A stretch of DNA of 64,000 nucleotides from positions 1-64,000 of the forward strand of contig RSEH01000049.1 in assembly GCA_006503475.1 (NCBI GenBank), read 5' to 3'. Source of the stretch: Stentor roeselii. Lineage: Eukaryota > Ciliophora > Heterotrichea > Heterotrichida > Stentoridae. Both the position numbers and the translations under genes were made by a program. Of this stretch, positions 16,904-26,259 are shown in pieces. Positions within the stretch are counted from its first letter, which is position 1, and each line of letters begins with the position of its first letter. The notes beneath the pieces were generated by a model that was not told the origin of the DNA, did not search any database, and saw only the letters and a list, made by a program, of their open reading frames with translations.

Positions 16904-19336
16904 ATGTCGATGAAATATTACCGTCACGAAGACATCCCCCAGCCCTTCTACATAAAAATAAACCGAATTATCGACCCAAAGCGTTTACTATCAATATACG
17001 ACGACAAGTCATCAAACATCTCGACCTTCGTTTCAACAGTTTCGATCCGTACAAAAAAACGTTCGATTTTCGAGTCTCCTCAACTTCTAGTATCAATTCC
17101 AAGCGACAGTCAAATCGGTACCTTTTCAACTCCTCTGACAGTTCAAGACCTGGACCTAAGCATGACTCTTCATTTAGACATCTTCAGTACGACATCCTCT
17201 CCATCGACGCCAGTGAGCAGTACAAGTCTTCCTCTCTTCGGAGAAAGTTCAAACAAATACAACAAGTCCTCCTGCCCTCAGTCATGGCACCTTCTGCGTC
17301 AAGGTCGATACAACCTTGTCCTAAGCAGCGCTTCAGGACTACTTGACGAGGCTTTTTACTCAGAGGTCTTCAGTCTGACTACAAATTTAGAAAAATATGA
17401 AAATAAAGAATTCGAGAAAATTGACTGGATCGATGAAAAGTCCATCTCGATGGTCAACAAAAGAATCGTCGAGATCTGCTCCGAGTGCGACCTTTCTCTC
17501 ATTGAAATCGAACTTCCTAAGTTTTCCTTGCCAGTCAGATATGAGGAAATTCCTTATAATGAAGAAGCAAGAGAATTGAATAACTTGTCAGCTTCAGGGT
17601 TTAAGATTTGGATTGTTCCTGACTTTGAAGTGCTTAATCAAAGACCTAATCCTATGGTTGAGCAGTTTTCAAGACTTGATAGAGTTGAAGCTATTGATAG
17701 CAAAGAACTACGCCCGGATGAGGAGACGAAGGAAGCTTTGAGTAAGATTATTGCCTTGCCTGATCATAAACCTTTGGAGGAGTCTCATGGGTCGACTATT
17801 TGGAGATATCGGTATTCACTGGTGCAGGATAAACATGCGCTTACTAAGTTCTTGCAGGCTATTAGGTGGCAGAATAGTGATGAAGAAGAAATTGCTATTA
17901 ATCTTATGAAAAGCTGGGAACGAATTGATAAGGAAGATGCTTTGCACCTGCTGTCTAATAAGTTTGCTGCGAATAGACATTATTCCAATCAGAATAGCAG
18001 AGGGATCAGTGAAGTGAGGAAATATGCAGTCGACGTGCTATCCAAGTGCAGTCCGAACGAAATTTCAAGCATTCTGCTTCAGCTAGTCCAAGCCTTGCGA
18101 TATGAAGACTTTTTCGACTCACCTCTAAAGAAACTTCTCATAAATTACGCAGTCGAGAACCAAGAAATCGCGATATCTCTTTATTGGTACCTAAACGTCG
18201 AGCTAGAAGGGACTTCACAGCCGACAGTAACCGAGGAATACCAAAAGATATTCAACGAGCTAGTAGAAAACCTGAAGCAACACAGCAAAAACACGTTCAA
18301 AACAATAGAAAGTCAGAAAAAACTCAAAAATGAATTATTAGAAATTTCATCTCAAATAAAAAAATCAAAACGTGACACATCAAACATCGAGAAAAAAAAG
18401 CAGAAACTTCGAAGTCTAATCGAAACATCTGGACTTGTGAACTTCAACGAAAAAGTCCCGAATTTCCTTGATTCTTCAATGATGTTGACGGGGATCCTTC
18501 CTGAGCAAAGTACAGTTTTCATGAGCAAGCAATATCCAATTAAACTCGGCTTTAAACTTGAAGGCCTTTCTGCAGACTACGGACTTATCTTCAAGAACGG
18601 AGACGACCTGCGTCAAGACCAGTTGATAATTCAAATAATCCGTCTTATGGACAAACTTTTAAAAGACGTTAATCTCGACATGTGCCTGAAGCCTTACAAC
18701 GTCCTCGCCACGAGTATGAAAGACGGTTTCGTTGAATTTGTGCAAAACTCATCAACTATTTATGACAGGATTCAGAAAAAACAGTCCTTAGGCAACTACC
18801 TGAAGGAAAATCAATCAAATAACTCAGAGATCATTGACACGTTTATTAAAAGTTGTGCTGGGTACTGTGTCATCACTTATTTGCTAGGTATCGGCGATAG
18901 ACATTTGGAAAACTTGATGGTTGATAACAAAGGGCATCTTTTTCATATTGACTTCGGGTTTATTTTAGGAAAAGACCCGAAACCTAAACCTCCTCCAATG
19001 AAACTTTGCAAGGAAATGGTCGAAGCTATGGGAGGTGAAGGGAGTCCTGGGTATAATACTTTTAAAACTAAGTGTGTTGAGGTTTTTTTACAGTTGAGGA
19101 AACATTGCAAACTTATTGTTAACTTGTTTTATTTGATGATTCATTCGAATTTGTCTGGAATGCAGGGAGATGCTATTAAAGTCATTGATAAACTTTATGA
19201 TCGATTTTCTTTCAATCAGTCAAGTGAAGAAGCGGAGAAGTTCTTTTTGGAATTGATTAATGAAAGTGTTAGTGCACTCATGCCGCAGATTATGGAGAAG
19301 ATACATGTTTGGGCTAATTATTGGAAAAGGATTTAA
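16904..19336 (+). CDS. VPS34: Class III phosphatidylinositol 3-kinase (Vps34)
   Basis: 810 residues in one frame. An N-terminal C2-like region (about 1-230) is followed by a PIK helical domain (WRYRYSLVQDKHALTKFLQA, about 300) and a kinase domain (about 540-810). Diagnostic motifs are GDDLRQDQLIIQ, the catalytic loop GIGDRHLENLM and the activation segment HIDFGFILGKDPKPKPPPMK; the last with its Lys/Pro run is typical of Vps34 rather than class I or II. The enzyme makes PI3P from phosphatidylinositol on endosomes and phagosomes and drives endosomal sorting and autophagy. The length is slightly shorter than human PIK3C3, mainly in the C2 region. It ends 37 bp from the stop of a convergent gene. 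Confidence 0.95.
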   Translation: MSMKYYRHEDIPQPFYIKINRIIDPKRLLSIYDDKSSNISTFVSTVSIRTKKRSIFESPQLLVSIPSDSQIGTFSTPLTVQDLDLSMTLHLDIFSTTSSPSTPVSSTSLPLFGESSNKYNKSSCPQSWHLLRQGRYNLVLSSASGLLDEAFYSEVFSLTTNLEKYENKEFEKIDWIDEKSISMVNKRIVEICSECDLSLIEIELPKFSLPVRYEEIPYNEEARELNNLSASGFKIWIVPDFEVLNQRPNPMVEQFSRLDRVEAIDSKELRPDEETKEALSKIIALPDHKPLEESHGSTIWRYRYSLVQDKHALTKFLQAIRWQNSDEEEIAINLMKSWERIDKEDALHLLSNKFAANRHYSNQNSRGISEVRKYAVDVLSKCSPNEISSILLQLVQALRYEDFFDSPLKKLLINYAVENQEIAISLYWYLNVELEGTSQPTVTEEYQKIFNELVENLKQHSKNTFKTIESQKKLKNELLEISSQIKKSKRDTSNIEKKKQKLRSLIETSGLVNFNEKVPNFLDSSMMLTGILPEQSTVFMSKQYPIKLGFKLEGLSADYGLIFKNGDDLRQDQLIIQIIRLMDKLLKDVNLDMCLKPYNVLATSMKDGFVEFVQNSSTIYDRIQKKQSLGNYLKENQSNNSEIIDTFIKSCAGYCVITYLLGIGDRHLENLMVDNKGHLFHIDFGFILGKDPKPKPPPMKLCKEMVEAMGGEGSPGYNTFKTKCVEVFLQLRKHCKLIVNLFYLMIHSNLSGMQGDAIKVIDKLYDRFSFNQSSEEAEKFFLELINESVSALMPQIMEKIHVWANYWKRI

Positions 19337-19373
19337 GTAGGTTATTTTTGGATTAAGAATGGTTTTAAGGGAT

Positions 19374-19841
19374 TCACGACTTAAGTAAATTAAAATCATT
19401 TTCAGACAACGAGTCCAAACACCTAAAAGTCCTAAACCCAACAAAAAAAACAAACCCTTCAAAACAAACACAAAAACTCTCCAAGACAATAAAAGCAGTC
19501 CCCTTGACCAAAGCCATTAAAACAACCTGACAAATTCCTAAAACCACAAGATAAACACAAAAAACCTTCAAAAGATAGCTACTAAGTTTAAAAGCCGCTG
19601 CAAGTCCCAAAAAACACCCCGCAAAATTAATTAAAAGCGGGTAAGCCCCAGGCAAGACATACAAAATCTGAGTCAAAGCAAGAGGTCCCAAAGAAACCTT
19701 AAAAACCTTTAAAAGCTTCTGAGTCCTAACCAAAGGACTTTCCTTAATCTCAGTCCTTGGATAATTAGGAATATTTACAGTGGCAGGCTCATGAGGTTCT
19801 TCCGCATTGATCACAAAGTCGCCTTTGGACTCAATAGCCAT
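19374..19841 (-). CDS. Small multi-pass membrane protein, unknown family
   Basis: 155 residues from the ATG at 19839-19841; an upstream in-frame start would overlap the divergent V-ATPase gene. The first 60 residues are polar. Residues about 61-145 hold about four hydrophobic segments (for example LALTQILYVLPGAYPLLINF and VFCVYLVVLGICQVVLMALV). I do not recognise the family. The start codon is only 26 bp from the start of the V-ATPase subunit F gene on the other strand, so both probably share one promoter. Confidence 0.7.
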   Translation of the reverse strand: MAIESKGDFVINAEEPHEPATVNIPNYPRTEIKESPLVRTQKLLKVFKVSLGPLALTQILYVLPGAYPLLINFAGCFLGLAAAFKLSSYLLKVFCVYLVVLGICQVVLMALVKGTAFIVLESFCVCFEGFVFFVGFRTFRCLDSLSENDFNLLKS

Positions 19842-19867
19842 TCTAAATAATAACCAAACTCGTATAA
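19842..19867. promoter_or_regulatory. 26-bp shared divergent promoter region
   Basis: These 26 bases are all that separate two divergent ATGs. TATAA directly precedes the plus-strand ATG, and TTATTTAGA lies before the minus-strand ATG. Shared promoter use is inferred from the distance. Confidence 0.6.
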
Positions 19868-20317
19868 ATGGCAACAAGGGCTAAACTCTTGAAAGAAGCT
19901 GAAACCAGGAACCTGATCGCTGTAGTCGCTGATGAAGACACTGTCACTGGCTACCTCCTCACAGGCATCGGTGAAAGGAATCACAAGGGCGAGACAAACT
20001 TCATCATCGTTGATGAGACCACCACTCAAAAGGCCATCGAGGAAGCCTTTGAAAAGCTGTTGAATAGAAATGATATTGCATTGATTTTAGTATCACAGAA
20101 CATCGCGGATAAGGAAATCAGGCATATCATCAGTGCTCATGTCGACTTAATGCCTGTCATTCTTGAAATTCCAAGCAAGGATACACCTTATTTACCTGAA
20201 AATGACCCTGAACTTATCAGGGCTGCTAAACAGTTGTATGGAGCGGATCGAGCTGTTTCAATGCTGAAAAATACTGGAGAGGTTGAAGCTGTTCCGGTTA
20301 TTAGAAAGAAAAAATAA
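19868..20317 (+). CDS. VMA7: V-type proton ATPase subunit F
   Basis: 149 residues. The sequence follows the V-ATPase F family closely: LIAVVADEDTVTGYLLTGIG near the N terminus, NFIIVDETTT, an alpha/beta core ending LILVSQNIADKEIRHII, and the signature VILEIPSKDTPY. Subunit F is part of the central stalk of V1 and couples ATP hydrolysis to rotation, acidifying food vacuoles and contractile-vacuole membranes in ciliates. It is a little longer than the usual 115-130 residues because of a short Lys-rich tail. TATAA abuts the ATG. Confidence 0.95.
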   Translation: MATRAKLLKEAETRNLIAVVADEDTVTGYLLTGIGERNHKGETNFIIVDETTTQKAIEEAFEKLLNRNDIALILVSQNIADKEIRHIISAHVDLMPVILEIPSKDTPYLPENDPELIRAAKQLYGADRAVSMLKNTGEVEAVPVIRKKK

Positions 20318-20494
20318 GTAGGATTAGAATATTGCAGGATTTTTTTGTTTTTGGAGGAGTTTTTTAAGGTTTTATTAGGTTTTTTAGGAATAAGGATGGA
20401 TTTTTGTTGAGGGTTTTAAAGTTTGAATTATTTTTTTAGAGGTAATGGTTTTAGACTTAAGGTTTGGGTTTATTGATTGGATTGATCAAAATTA
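20318..20494. other. GT-rich spacer
   Basis: Short non-coding DNA between convergent genes, rich in T and G on the plus strand. No feature seen. Confidence 0.5.
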
Positions 20495-20689
20495 TTACAA
20501 ATTTTTTTTGTTTTGGTTGAGTTTTGGGTTAAAGTCGTAAGGATTTTCACTACGTTCCATTTCGCTTATTTCTTCTCTGATCGTGAAAAGTAAATTGTCT
20601 TGATGGTTGTAATATAGGGATTGAGAATACCCAGAGATGTCTTGAACAAAATTTATTTCTGTGCTTTTTCTTATCGGTAAGCAGCCCAT
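20495..20689 (-). CDS. Micro-protein with probable N-myristoylation signal
   Basis: 64 residues beginning MGCLPIRKSTEI. Gly2 with Cys3 and a downstream basic/Ser pair is the classical pattern for N-myristoylation plus palmitoylation, so the protein probably sits on the inner face of a membrane. The rest is acidic and polar (TIREEISEMERSENPYDF). TTTATAATT directly precedes the ATG, as at well-supported genes in this window, which argues for a real gene despite its small size. I know no named family for it. Confidence 0.6.
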   Translation of the reverse strand: MGCLPIRKSTEINFVQDISGYSQSLYYNHQDNLLFTIREEISEMERSENPYDFNPKLNQNKKNL

Positions 20690-20960
20690 AATTATAAAGA
20701 TTATCCTCTAATCAAAGTGATATAAAAGATACCTAAAAGTAAATAATATCATTATTAGCTAATCTTCAATTTGCATAACCAAAACCTAATTATCTCAATA
20801 GAGAGATGATTTATCCTCATTCTTTAAAAACTATTGTAACGCGATCAATGAAAAATTATAAATGGAAACATATTTTATCATTAACCTTTACCCTATTAAT
20901 AAAATTTTCATATTTCCCATCAAACAACAATCATCACATAACTCCCCCTAATAAATCAAA
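20690..20960. promoter_or_regulatory. Divergent upstream region of the micro-protein and ORC5 genes
   Basis: AT-rich 271-bp region between two divergent starts. TTTATAATT abuts the minus-strand ATG. No clear TATAA touches the ORC5 ATG. Nothing else seen. Confidence 0.4.
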
Positions 20961-22178
20961 ATGAACTTAGATATAAGTGAAGACTGGAAAGTAAGAGAAT
21001 CCACCTGGAAAACCCTATCAGAAGCCTTAAAAAACAACAAAAACATCTACATCTGGGGCTCATCAGGTACAGGAAAAACCCATTTATCAAAATCCCTCCT
21101 CTCCCACTACTCCTTAAACTACCTCTACCTAAACCTAATCGAGTTCTTCACATTCAAAAGTCTATTCAAAGCAATAAAATCATCAATCTTCAGTACAAAT
21201 CCTTCAGAAGAGCCAAAGTCATCCGAGCCTTTAAAAGTAGCTTTTCACCTGTCCACCCAAAAGCAATTCCAAAATTTTTACGTGATTCTTGACAAAGCTG
21301 ACAAACTTCTAGAAATCGACAACCTCTTCATTCACAAACTTGAAGAATTCGGTCGTCTTTCTAAACTTTCTCTTCATTTGACTATAATTACAGAATCCTA
21401 CCAAGAAGACTTATTTATCAGTCCAGATACAATCGATCGAGACTTCGAAGCAATAAAAGTCTTTCTTCCTGAGTACTCCGCAGAGCAACTACGAACAATC
21501 CTTCGTAAACAATTCGACTACGGGGATGAAGCCTTATTCAACCAGTTCTTCGAGCATCTTCATTCAATCTTATCGCGTTACACAAGTAAAATCTTTCATT
21601 ACCAGCAAGGTTTTCACACTTGTTACAGAAATTATTTAAACCTTGACCCTTGCCTTGCGAATGGAGTGAAGACCAACATCATCACTCGAGAATTAGGCAA
21701 CATTGAAAACTCGTTTTTCCAGAAATCAAAAATTTATAAAGAGTATCAACATCGACTCACTAATGATGCAAAGTTGATGGTCGTTTGTGGATTCATCTTG
21801 TCGAAAAATCCACCAAAACTCGATGCTATTCTTCTCAAAGGAAGGAAAATGAATGAAAAAAGAAAAGTTCGAAGAGAATTCGTTGAACAAGTCCCTCCTG
21901 AAAAATTCAGTCTTCAGAGACTTCAGGCGATTTTCTCGATATTTTACAATATTACTAGAAAAGAAAGTTGTAAAGATTTGAAGTTTAATGATCTTGAAAC
22001 TCCTTCGTTTTGCTCTTTGTTTAATACTTTGACACAGAAGAAACTTTTTGTGAAAGTCTCGAAGAAGGATCCGCTTGGAAGTGAAAAATTTATGTGCACT
22101 GCTGATTTTCAGTTTTGTAATAACCTTGCAAATGAACTTGATATCAGACTTGGAGAGTATGTCATTGATTTGAGTTAG
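20961..22178 (+). CDS. ORC5: Origin recognition complex subunit 5
   Basis: 405 residues. An AAA+ domain opens with Walker A GSSGTGKTH (about 33-41) and has a Walker B-like FYVILDKADKL (about 106). The C-terminal third matches ORC5: KLMVVCGFILSKNPPKLD, a linker, then a winged-helix part FSLQRLQAIFSIFYNI and a closing NELDIRLGEYVIDL. ORC5 is an ATP-binding subunit of the six-protein complex that marks replication origins and loads MCM helicase. The length fits the family (about 430). It is intronless here. Alternatives such as ORC4 or Cdc6 fit the C-terminal motifs less well. Confidence 0.8.
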   Translation: MNLDISEDWKVRESTWKTLSEALKNNKNIYIWGSSGTGKTHLSKSLLSHYSLNYLYLNLIEFFTFKSLFKAIKSSIFSTNPSEEPKSSEPLKVAFHLSTQKQFQNFYVILDKADKLLEIDNLFIHKLEEFGRLSKLSLHLTIITESYQEDLFISPDTIDRDFEAIKVFLPEYSAEQLRTILRKQFDYGDEALFNQFFEHLHSILSRYTSKIFHYQQGFHTCYRNYLNLDPCLANGVKTNIITRELGNIENSFFQKSKIYKEYQHRLTNDAKLMVVCGFILSKNPPKLDAILLKGRKMNEKRKVRREFVEQVPPEKFSLQRLQAIFSIFYNITRKESCKDLKFNDLETPSFCSLFNTLTQKKLFVKVSKKDPLGSEKFMCTADFQFCNNLANELDIRLGEYVIDLS

Positions 22179-22563
22179 TTAATTCATAGATAAGAAGGGA
22201 AGTGTTTCGTAAATTTTTCTTGATTTAGCAGTTTTGATTGTTTTGAATGGAAAAGATTTTCAGATTTCTCAATGGTTTCAAATGTTGATTAGAGAAACTG
22301 GATAAATTGTAAATTTTTATTGATTTTTGTGAAGATTTTAGTGAATATCAGGAAATATTTGATTAACTGAAAATTTTCAACGATGTAAACACTGTGAGAT
22401 AGATCAGATAATTCAGAATTATTGAAATCATTCAGATCCTGCTCCAGTTTGGTGAAAAGCCGAAGTAAAATCGAATCAGTACATTTTGTGTTAATCAACT
22501 CAGCTCAAATTGTCCTCAGATATCTGACACTGACTTCAAACTGCCCTGATTATTTTAGTTAGT
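22179..22563 (-). other. Spacer with a short coding-like relic
   Basis: The minus strand of 22289-22535 reads QFEVSVRYLRTI, a TGA, then a further 70 codons (INTKCTDSILLRLFTKLEQD and on) in the same frame, ending at TAA 22289. There is no ATG and no 15-nt intron removes the TGA. It lies just past the 3' end of the SR-protein gene and may be an eroded gene fragment. No family recognised. Confidence 0.35.
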
Positions 22564-23121
22564 TCAACTATTGCTAGGATAATCGTACCTCCTAGGACTT
22601 CTGTTCCTTCTAGGGCTATTCCTTCTTGGGCTATCATATCTGCGTCTAGGACTGTCTCTTCTCCTAGGACTATCATATCGTCTTCTTGGACTATCATATC
22701 TTCTCCTGGGACTATCATATCTTCTCCTGGGACTAGACCGTCTAGGACTTCCATAGTTTCCATTTTTCTTATACTTTGGGTTTCCCAGGTAGTTCCCTGG
22801 AGTAGGCGAATACGCCCTAGACCTTTTCGCAATTTCAATCCGAAGCTCACGGCCATCAAGGTCAGACCCATTCAAGTTGTTTTTCGCGTCTGCAGCATCT
22901 TCTGAACTTTCAAAAGTCACAAAACCGAAACCGCGAGATTTTCCTGTGTAAGGGTCTTTGATTACTTTGCAGTTTTTTATCTTCCCATATGCAGAAAACT
23001 TGTCGTGTAGGTCTTGCTCTTGAGTTTTGTAGCTGAGGTTAGAGATGTAGAGGTTGTTTCCTGATTTTTTGTTACCTTCATTGCTAGGAGAGCGAGATCT
23101 GCGTTTAGGAGATTCGGACAT
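22564..23121 (-). CDS. Tra2-like SR splicing factor (one RRM plus RS tail)
   Basis: 185 residues from the ATG at 23119-23121; the longer open frame upstream runs into the promoter and divergent gene. Residues 1-15 form a short RS region, about 22-98 an RRM with RNP2 LYISNLS and RNP1 SRGFGFVTF, and about 125-180 a tail of SPRRRYD repeats made by 24-bp-scale duplication. The RS-RRM-RS order is that of Transformer-2 proteins, which bind exonic enhancers and promote splicing. Phosphorylation of the Ser/Arg repeats by SR kinases is expected. It ends with TGA. It reads divergently from an HMG-box gene across 52 bp. Confidence 0.88.
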   Translation of the reverse strand: MSESPKRRSRSPSNEGNKKSGNNLYISNLSYKTQEQDLHDKFSAYGKIKNCKVIKDPYTGKSRGFGFVTFESSEDAADAKNNLNGSDLDGRELRIEIAKRSRAYSPTPGNYLGNPKYKKNGNYGSPRRSSPRRRYDSPRRRYDSPRRRYDSPRRRDSPRRRYDSPRRNSPRRNRSPRRYDYPSNS

Positions 23122-23173
23122 ATTTATAATCAAGGACTTTTGGATTTTATTATTTTTGACCAGCCCCTTATAA
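23122..23173. promoter_or_regulatory. 52-bp shared divergent promoter region
   Basis: Lies between the starts of the SR-protein and HMG-box genes. Each ATG has its own TATAA close by: CTTATAA touching the plus ATG and TTATAAAT touching the minus ATG. Confidence 0.6.
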
Positions 23174-23527
23174 ATGGTAAAACATGAAAAAAGCAAGAAA
23201 AGCAAAAAGACCAAAGAAAGTAAAAAGGTCAAAAAAACTCAGAAAGAAAAAGGACCGAAAAGGCCCTTGTCTGCTTTTTTTTTCTTTGCTAATGAAAGAA
23301 GGAAGAGTCTTAAGTTGCAGCAGCCGGATTTGAAAGTGACGGAAATTTCGAAGGTTATTGGGGTGGAGTGGAATAAACTTCCTGAGTCTGAGAAAGAACC
23401 TTTTGTTAAACTTGCTCTTGATGACCGCAGCAGATATGAAAATGAAAAAATCGCGATTTTGAAGGAGAAGAAAAAACCTCTGGACGATGAAAGCGATGTT
23501 GAAGAAATCGAGATTGAAAGCGACTAG
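23174..23527 (+). CDS. HMG-box protein (NHP6/HMGB type)
   Basis: 117 residues. A Lys-rich start (about 1-30) leads into one HMG box (about 33-100) with the hallmark KRPLSAFFFFANERR, a central W in GVEWNKLPESEK and closing basic helix. An acidic tail follows (DDESDVEEIEIESD). Such proteins bend DNA without strong sequence preference and help nucleosome remodelling. Length and layout fit NHP6 or a single-box HMGB. Its stop is 12 bp from the stop of the convergent ankyrin-SAM gene. Confidence 0.92.
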   Translation: MVKHEKSKKSKKTKESKKVKKTQKEKGPKRPLSAFFFFANERRKSLKLQQPDLKVTEISKVIGVEWNKLPESEKEPFVKLALDDRSRYENEKIAILKEKKKPLDDESDVEEIEIESD

Positions 23528-23539
23528 TTATTAACTTTT

Positions 23540-24766
23540 TTATTGATTAACGTGAAAAATGCTCTTAAATGCTGAACAGAACCCGCAGTCTAAAAAGTTC
23601 CTTTTTTCTATTTTGCTTAAAGTTGAATCGATGAACCTTTCTGAGCTTTCTCCTTCGTATCTTAATAAAACCACTCCTAATCTAAAAACTTCTTTTTCAG
23701 TGATTTCGAGAAGACTCAGTTCTTCAGCTAGTCTTTTTTTGCTTTGTAGAATTAGAAGGTCTTCGATGTAGAAAATTCCTGAATTTGATAGTTTTGATGA
23801 AATTTGTCCTAAATTGTTAATTTTCAGCCAGTCTGATAAATCTGGGTATTTTTTTTGTGATCTTTGTCGTACTTGGCTTTGTTTCATGTTTTCTTCGTCG
23901 ATTTTTTGGAGAAGTCGTAGACGTAAACCGACTTTTTTTATTTTCATGTTGATTAAGTCTTTTTCGGTTAGCATTGATTTTGTTAGCGATGAGATTTCGT
24001 TTATTCCGTTTTTTACTAGAACTGAGAATAGCTCTTCAAGTTTTGAAAGTTTTAACCATTGATAGAGAAAGTCTGAATCGTGGTAGGATTCTAGAGAGTA
24101 AACTTCTTGGGCTTTTGCGGGTTCATCGTCTGAACTGTCGTCATTGCCACTAGCTTCTTCTTCAATCCTCGGCATCTTCCCCATAACATCCTGAGCATGA
24201 AGGTCACTTCCAGCCTGCACTAAAATTTCAAAAATCTTGCAATTTTTAATCTCCGCTGCAATATGCAAAGGAGTTTTGCCAAACTAGATAAACAATACCA
24301 AGAACTCTTGTAAATTAGTATCAGCTCCTCTTTCAACAAGTATCCTAACAATCTCATAATTTCCTTTTCTAACAGCATTATGCAAAGCAGAAGTTCCATC
24401 AGTTTGAATTGCGTTGATATCAGCTCCATGTTGCAACAAAAGCTCAGTAATTTCCAAATGATTATTTTCACAGGACTGGTGAAGAGGAGTCTCGCCCAAG
24501 TTGTTGCCGATGTTGGGGTCTGCCCCTGATTCAAGCAAAAACTTGGAAATCTCAAGTGAACCGTTCATTACTGAGCGGAATAAAGGCGTCCAGCCAAGCT
24601 GCTTTTTTAATACTTTGCTTTCTTTTTGATTTAAAGTTGAAGGGGTTGAATCGAAAATCAATTTTAGCGCTGCAAGGTTTGAGGTTCGGAAATAATGATC
24701 GAGAGAATCTGGGTCTGAGTTGTAAATGCTGGAACTTGGACTGAATCTTGATAAAGAAATTTTCAT
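23540..24766 (-). CDS. Ankyrin-repeat protein with two SAM domains
   Basis: Splicing a 15-nt intron (24284-24298) joins two frames into 403 residues. Residues about 20-190 are ankyrin repeats (GWTPLFRSVMNGSLEISKFL, GETPLHQSCENNHLEITELL, GTSALHNAVRKGNYEIVRIL, GKTPLHIAAEIKNCKIFEIL). An acidic linker follows. Two SAM-like helical bundles come next: DFLYQWLKLSKLEELFSVLV and DLSDWLKINNLGQISSKLSN. Both domain types mediate protein-protein contacts, so this is probably a scaffold; no enzyme domain is seen. Its ATG is 51 bp from that of the divergent SAXO-like gene. Confidence 0.88.
24284..24298 (-). other. 15-nt intron of the ankyrin-SAM gene
   Basis: Minus-strand GTATTGTTTATCTAG. Its TAG splits the frame; removal gives the perfect ankyrin run FGKTPLHIAAE. 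Confidence 0.93.
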
Positions 24767-24817
24767 TATTGTGGAGGATTAGTTTAGGGAATTTAGGAAT
24801 TCATTAGTGGGATTATA
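24767..24817. promoter_or_regulatory. 51-bp shared divergent promoter region
   Basis: Separates the ankyrin-SAM and SAXO-like start codons. GATTATA touches the plus-strand ATG. The minus-strand ATG is preceded by CACAATA. Confidence 0.55.
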
Positions 24818-25471
24818 ATGGAGTTAAACGACCCTTTTCCTAGAGAAAATTTCAAAACGAAGTATATGCAGGAGTTTAAAGATAGAGATCTTTACTCACC
24901 AGTAAAGCCAGAACCAAAGCTTTATCGGAAAAACCGTAACCCGATGGACTTAACAACATCCAACAAAGAAGATTACTTGAAACATTCCGTAAATCCTGAA
25001 AACCCAATCTACCCGATAGACCACAAGACCCCAAACCAGCCAGCAATCTCCTCAACAACCGTAAATACTTATAACTTCCCTCACTGGGGTACTCATTCAG
25101 TGTACTATGAAAAACGTTTTCATCCTCCAGTCCGATCAACTGAACTACCTTTCAAGGGCCATTCATCATACTACAAGAGTTACAGCCCAGTAACTAAAAA
25201 AGACGCTGAAGCCTTTTCAACAGATTACACGAAGTCAACAGCATTCGGAAGTTCTTTTGCCCTTGGGCCAAGAATGAGATTTGATGATAGAACAACATAC
25301 AGTGATAAGATGTGTAACTATTCAGGGTCAGGATTAAACTCTAGAATCAAAGTAAAACCTCAAAAAGTACTTAAAATTCAAGCATCACCATCGAACTTCA
25401 GAACTACTAGTAACTTTTTCTATGCTTCGAATATAACCCCAAGTAAAAAAGATATAAAAAAGCATCATTAA
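24818..25471 (+). CDS. SAXO-like axonemal microtubule protein
   Basis: 217 residues, basic, rich in Tyr, Phe, Pro and Ser. Several spaced units have an aromatic residue, a short polar run, T/S-x-Y and a following aromatic: LPFKGHSSYYKSYSP, FSTDYTKSTAF, MRFDDRTTYSDKM, TSNKEDYLKHSV. This resembles the Mn modules of STOP/MAP6 and SAXO (FAM154) proteins that bind inside or along ciliary doublets and cortical microtubules. In a heavily ciliated cell that role is plausible. The call is by motif pattern only. Confidence 0.6.
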   Translation: MELNDPFPRENFKTKYMQEFKDRDLYSPVKPEPKLYRKNRNPMDLTTSNKEDYLKHSVNPENPIYPIDHKTPNQPAISSTTVNTYNFPHWGTHSVYYEKRFHPPVRSTELPFKGHSSYYKSYSPVTKKDAEAFSTDYTKSTAFGSSFALGPRMRFDDRTTYSDKMCNYSGSGLNSRIKVKPQKVLKIQASPSNFRTTSNFFYASNITPSKKDIKKHH

Positions 25472-26259
25472 TCTAACCTAATCCTCTAGACTAAAATGGG
25501 TAAAGTGATATTTTTCAGTGATTATTTTCTGAGTTTTCAAACTTTTCAATTTTTATTTTAATACTTCAAAAATTCAGAGTTAAATCATTCTTTAAATAAA
25601 TCAATAAAGAATATGAATTTGAAGTAGAGAGATTGTTTTTAAATAATATGATTTTTTTAGTTATTATATTCAATCTATATTTAATATCAAGAGAAATTGA
25701 GAAATGATGGATTATTGAAAAGATTTTTTAAATTATATATATTCAAATTCAAGTTTCAGAAGTTACTGCTTTATTCAAAGATTTAATTTTAGCAGAAAAT
25801 ATTTCCTAGCGATATTGATTTAACCTATATAAAATAAATTTATATTTCAAACTCAACAATAAAGTAAAACAATTAATCATTACTTTAGTAAGTTAATTTA
25901 TTAACTAGATTCTCAATTGAATAGTAAGAAGTTATCACTCAGTTCAAATAGATAATCACTCTAATGGATAAAAATTTCGATATTTACTCGATTAGAATAT
26001 TTAAAATAGTAATAAAATAACAACAGAAATAATCAACACTCCAATAAGATCAAGAATCAACAATAAACTCTTTGTTATCCACTATTATTCAAGAGAAACG
26101 AAAATATATCATTTATAAGCATACAAAATCTCTTAATCTTTAATTTCAACCAGAAAATCATATGTTCACTTTTTTAAATATTCTGAGAACATATAGAGAT
26201 TTTTTCAAAGTCAGCTCAATCAAATCAAACTCAGACTTATCATCTTTAATAATGATTTC
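25472..26259. other. AT-rich intergenic stretch
   Basis: Nearly 800 bases with dense stops on both strands. No gene, repeat or RNA was seen. It leads into the carboxypeptidase pseudogene. Confidence 0.55.

Noticed and set aside
22536-22871. Minus-strand frame with Asp/Met repeats
   Set aside because: It is a shadow of the RS-repeat tail of the SR protein in another frame.
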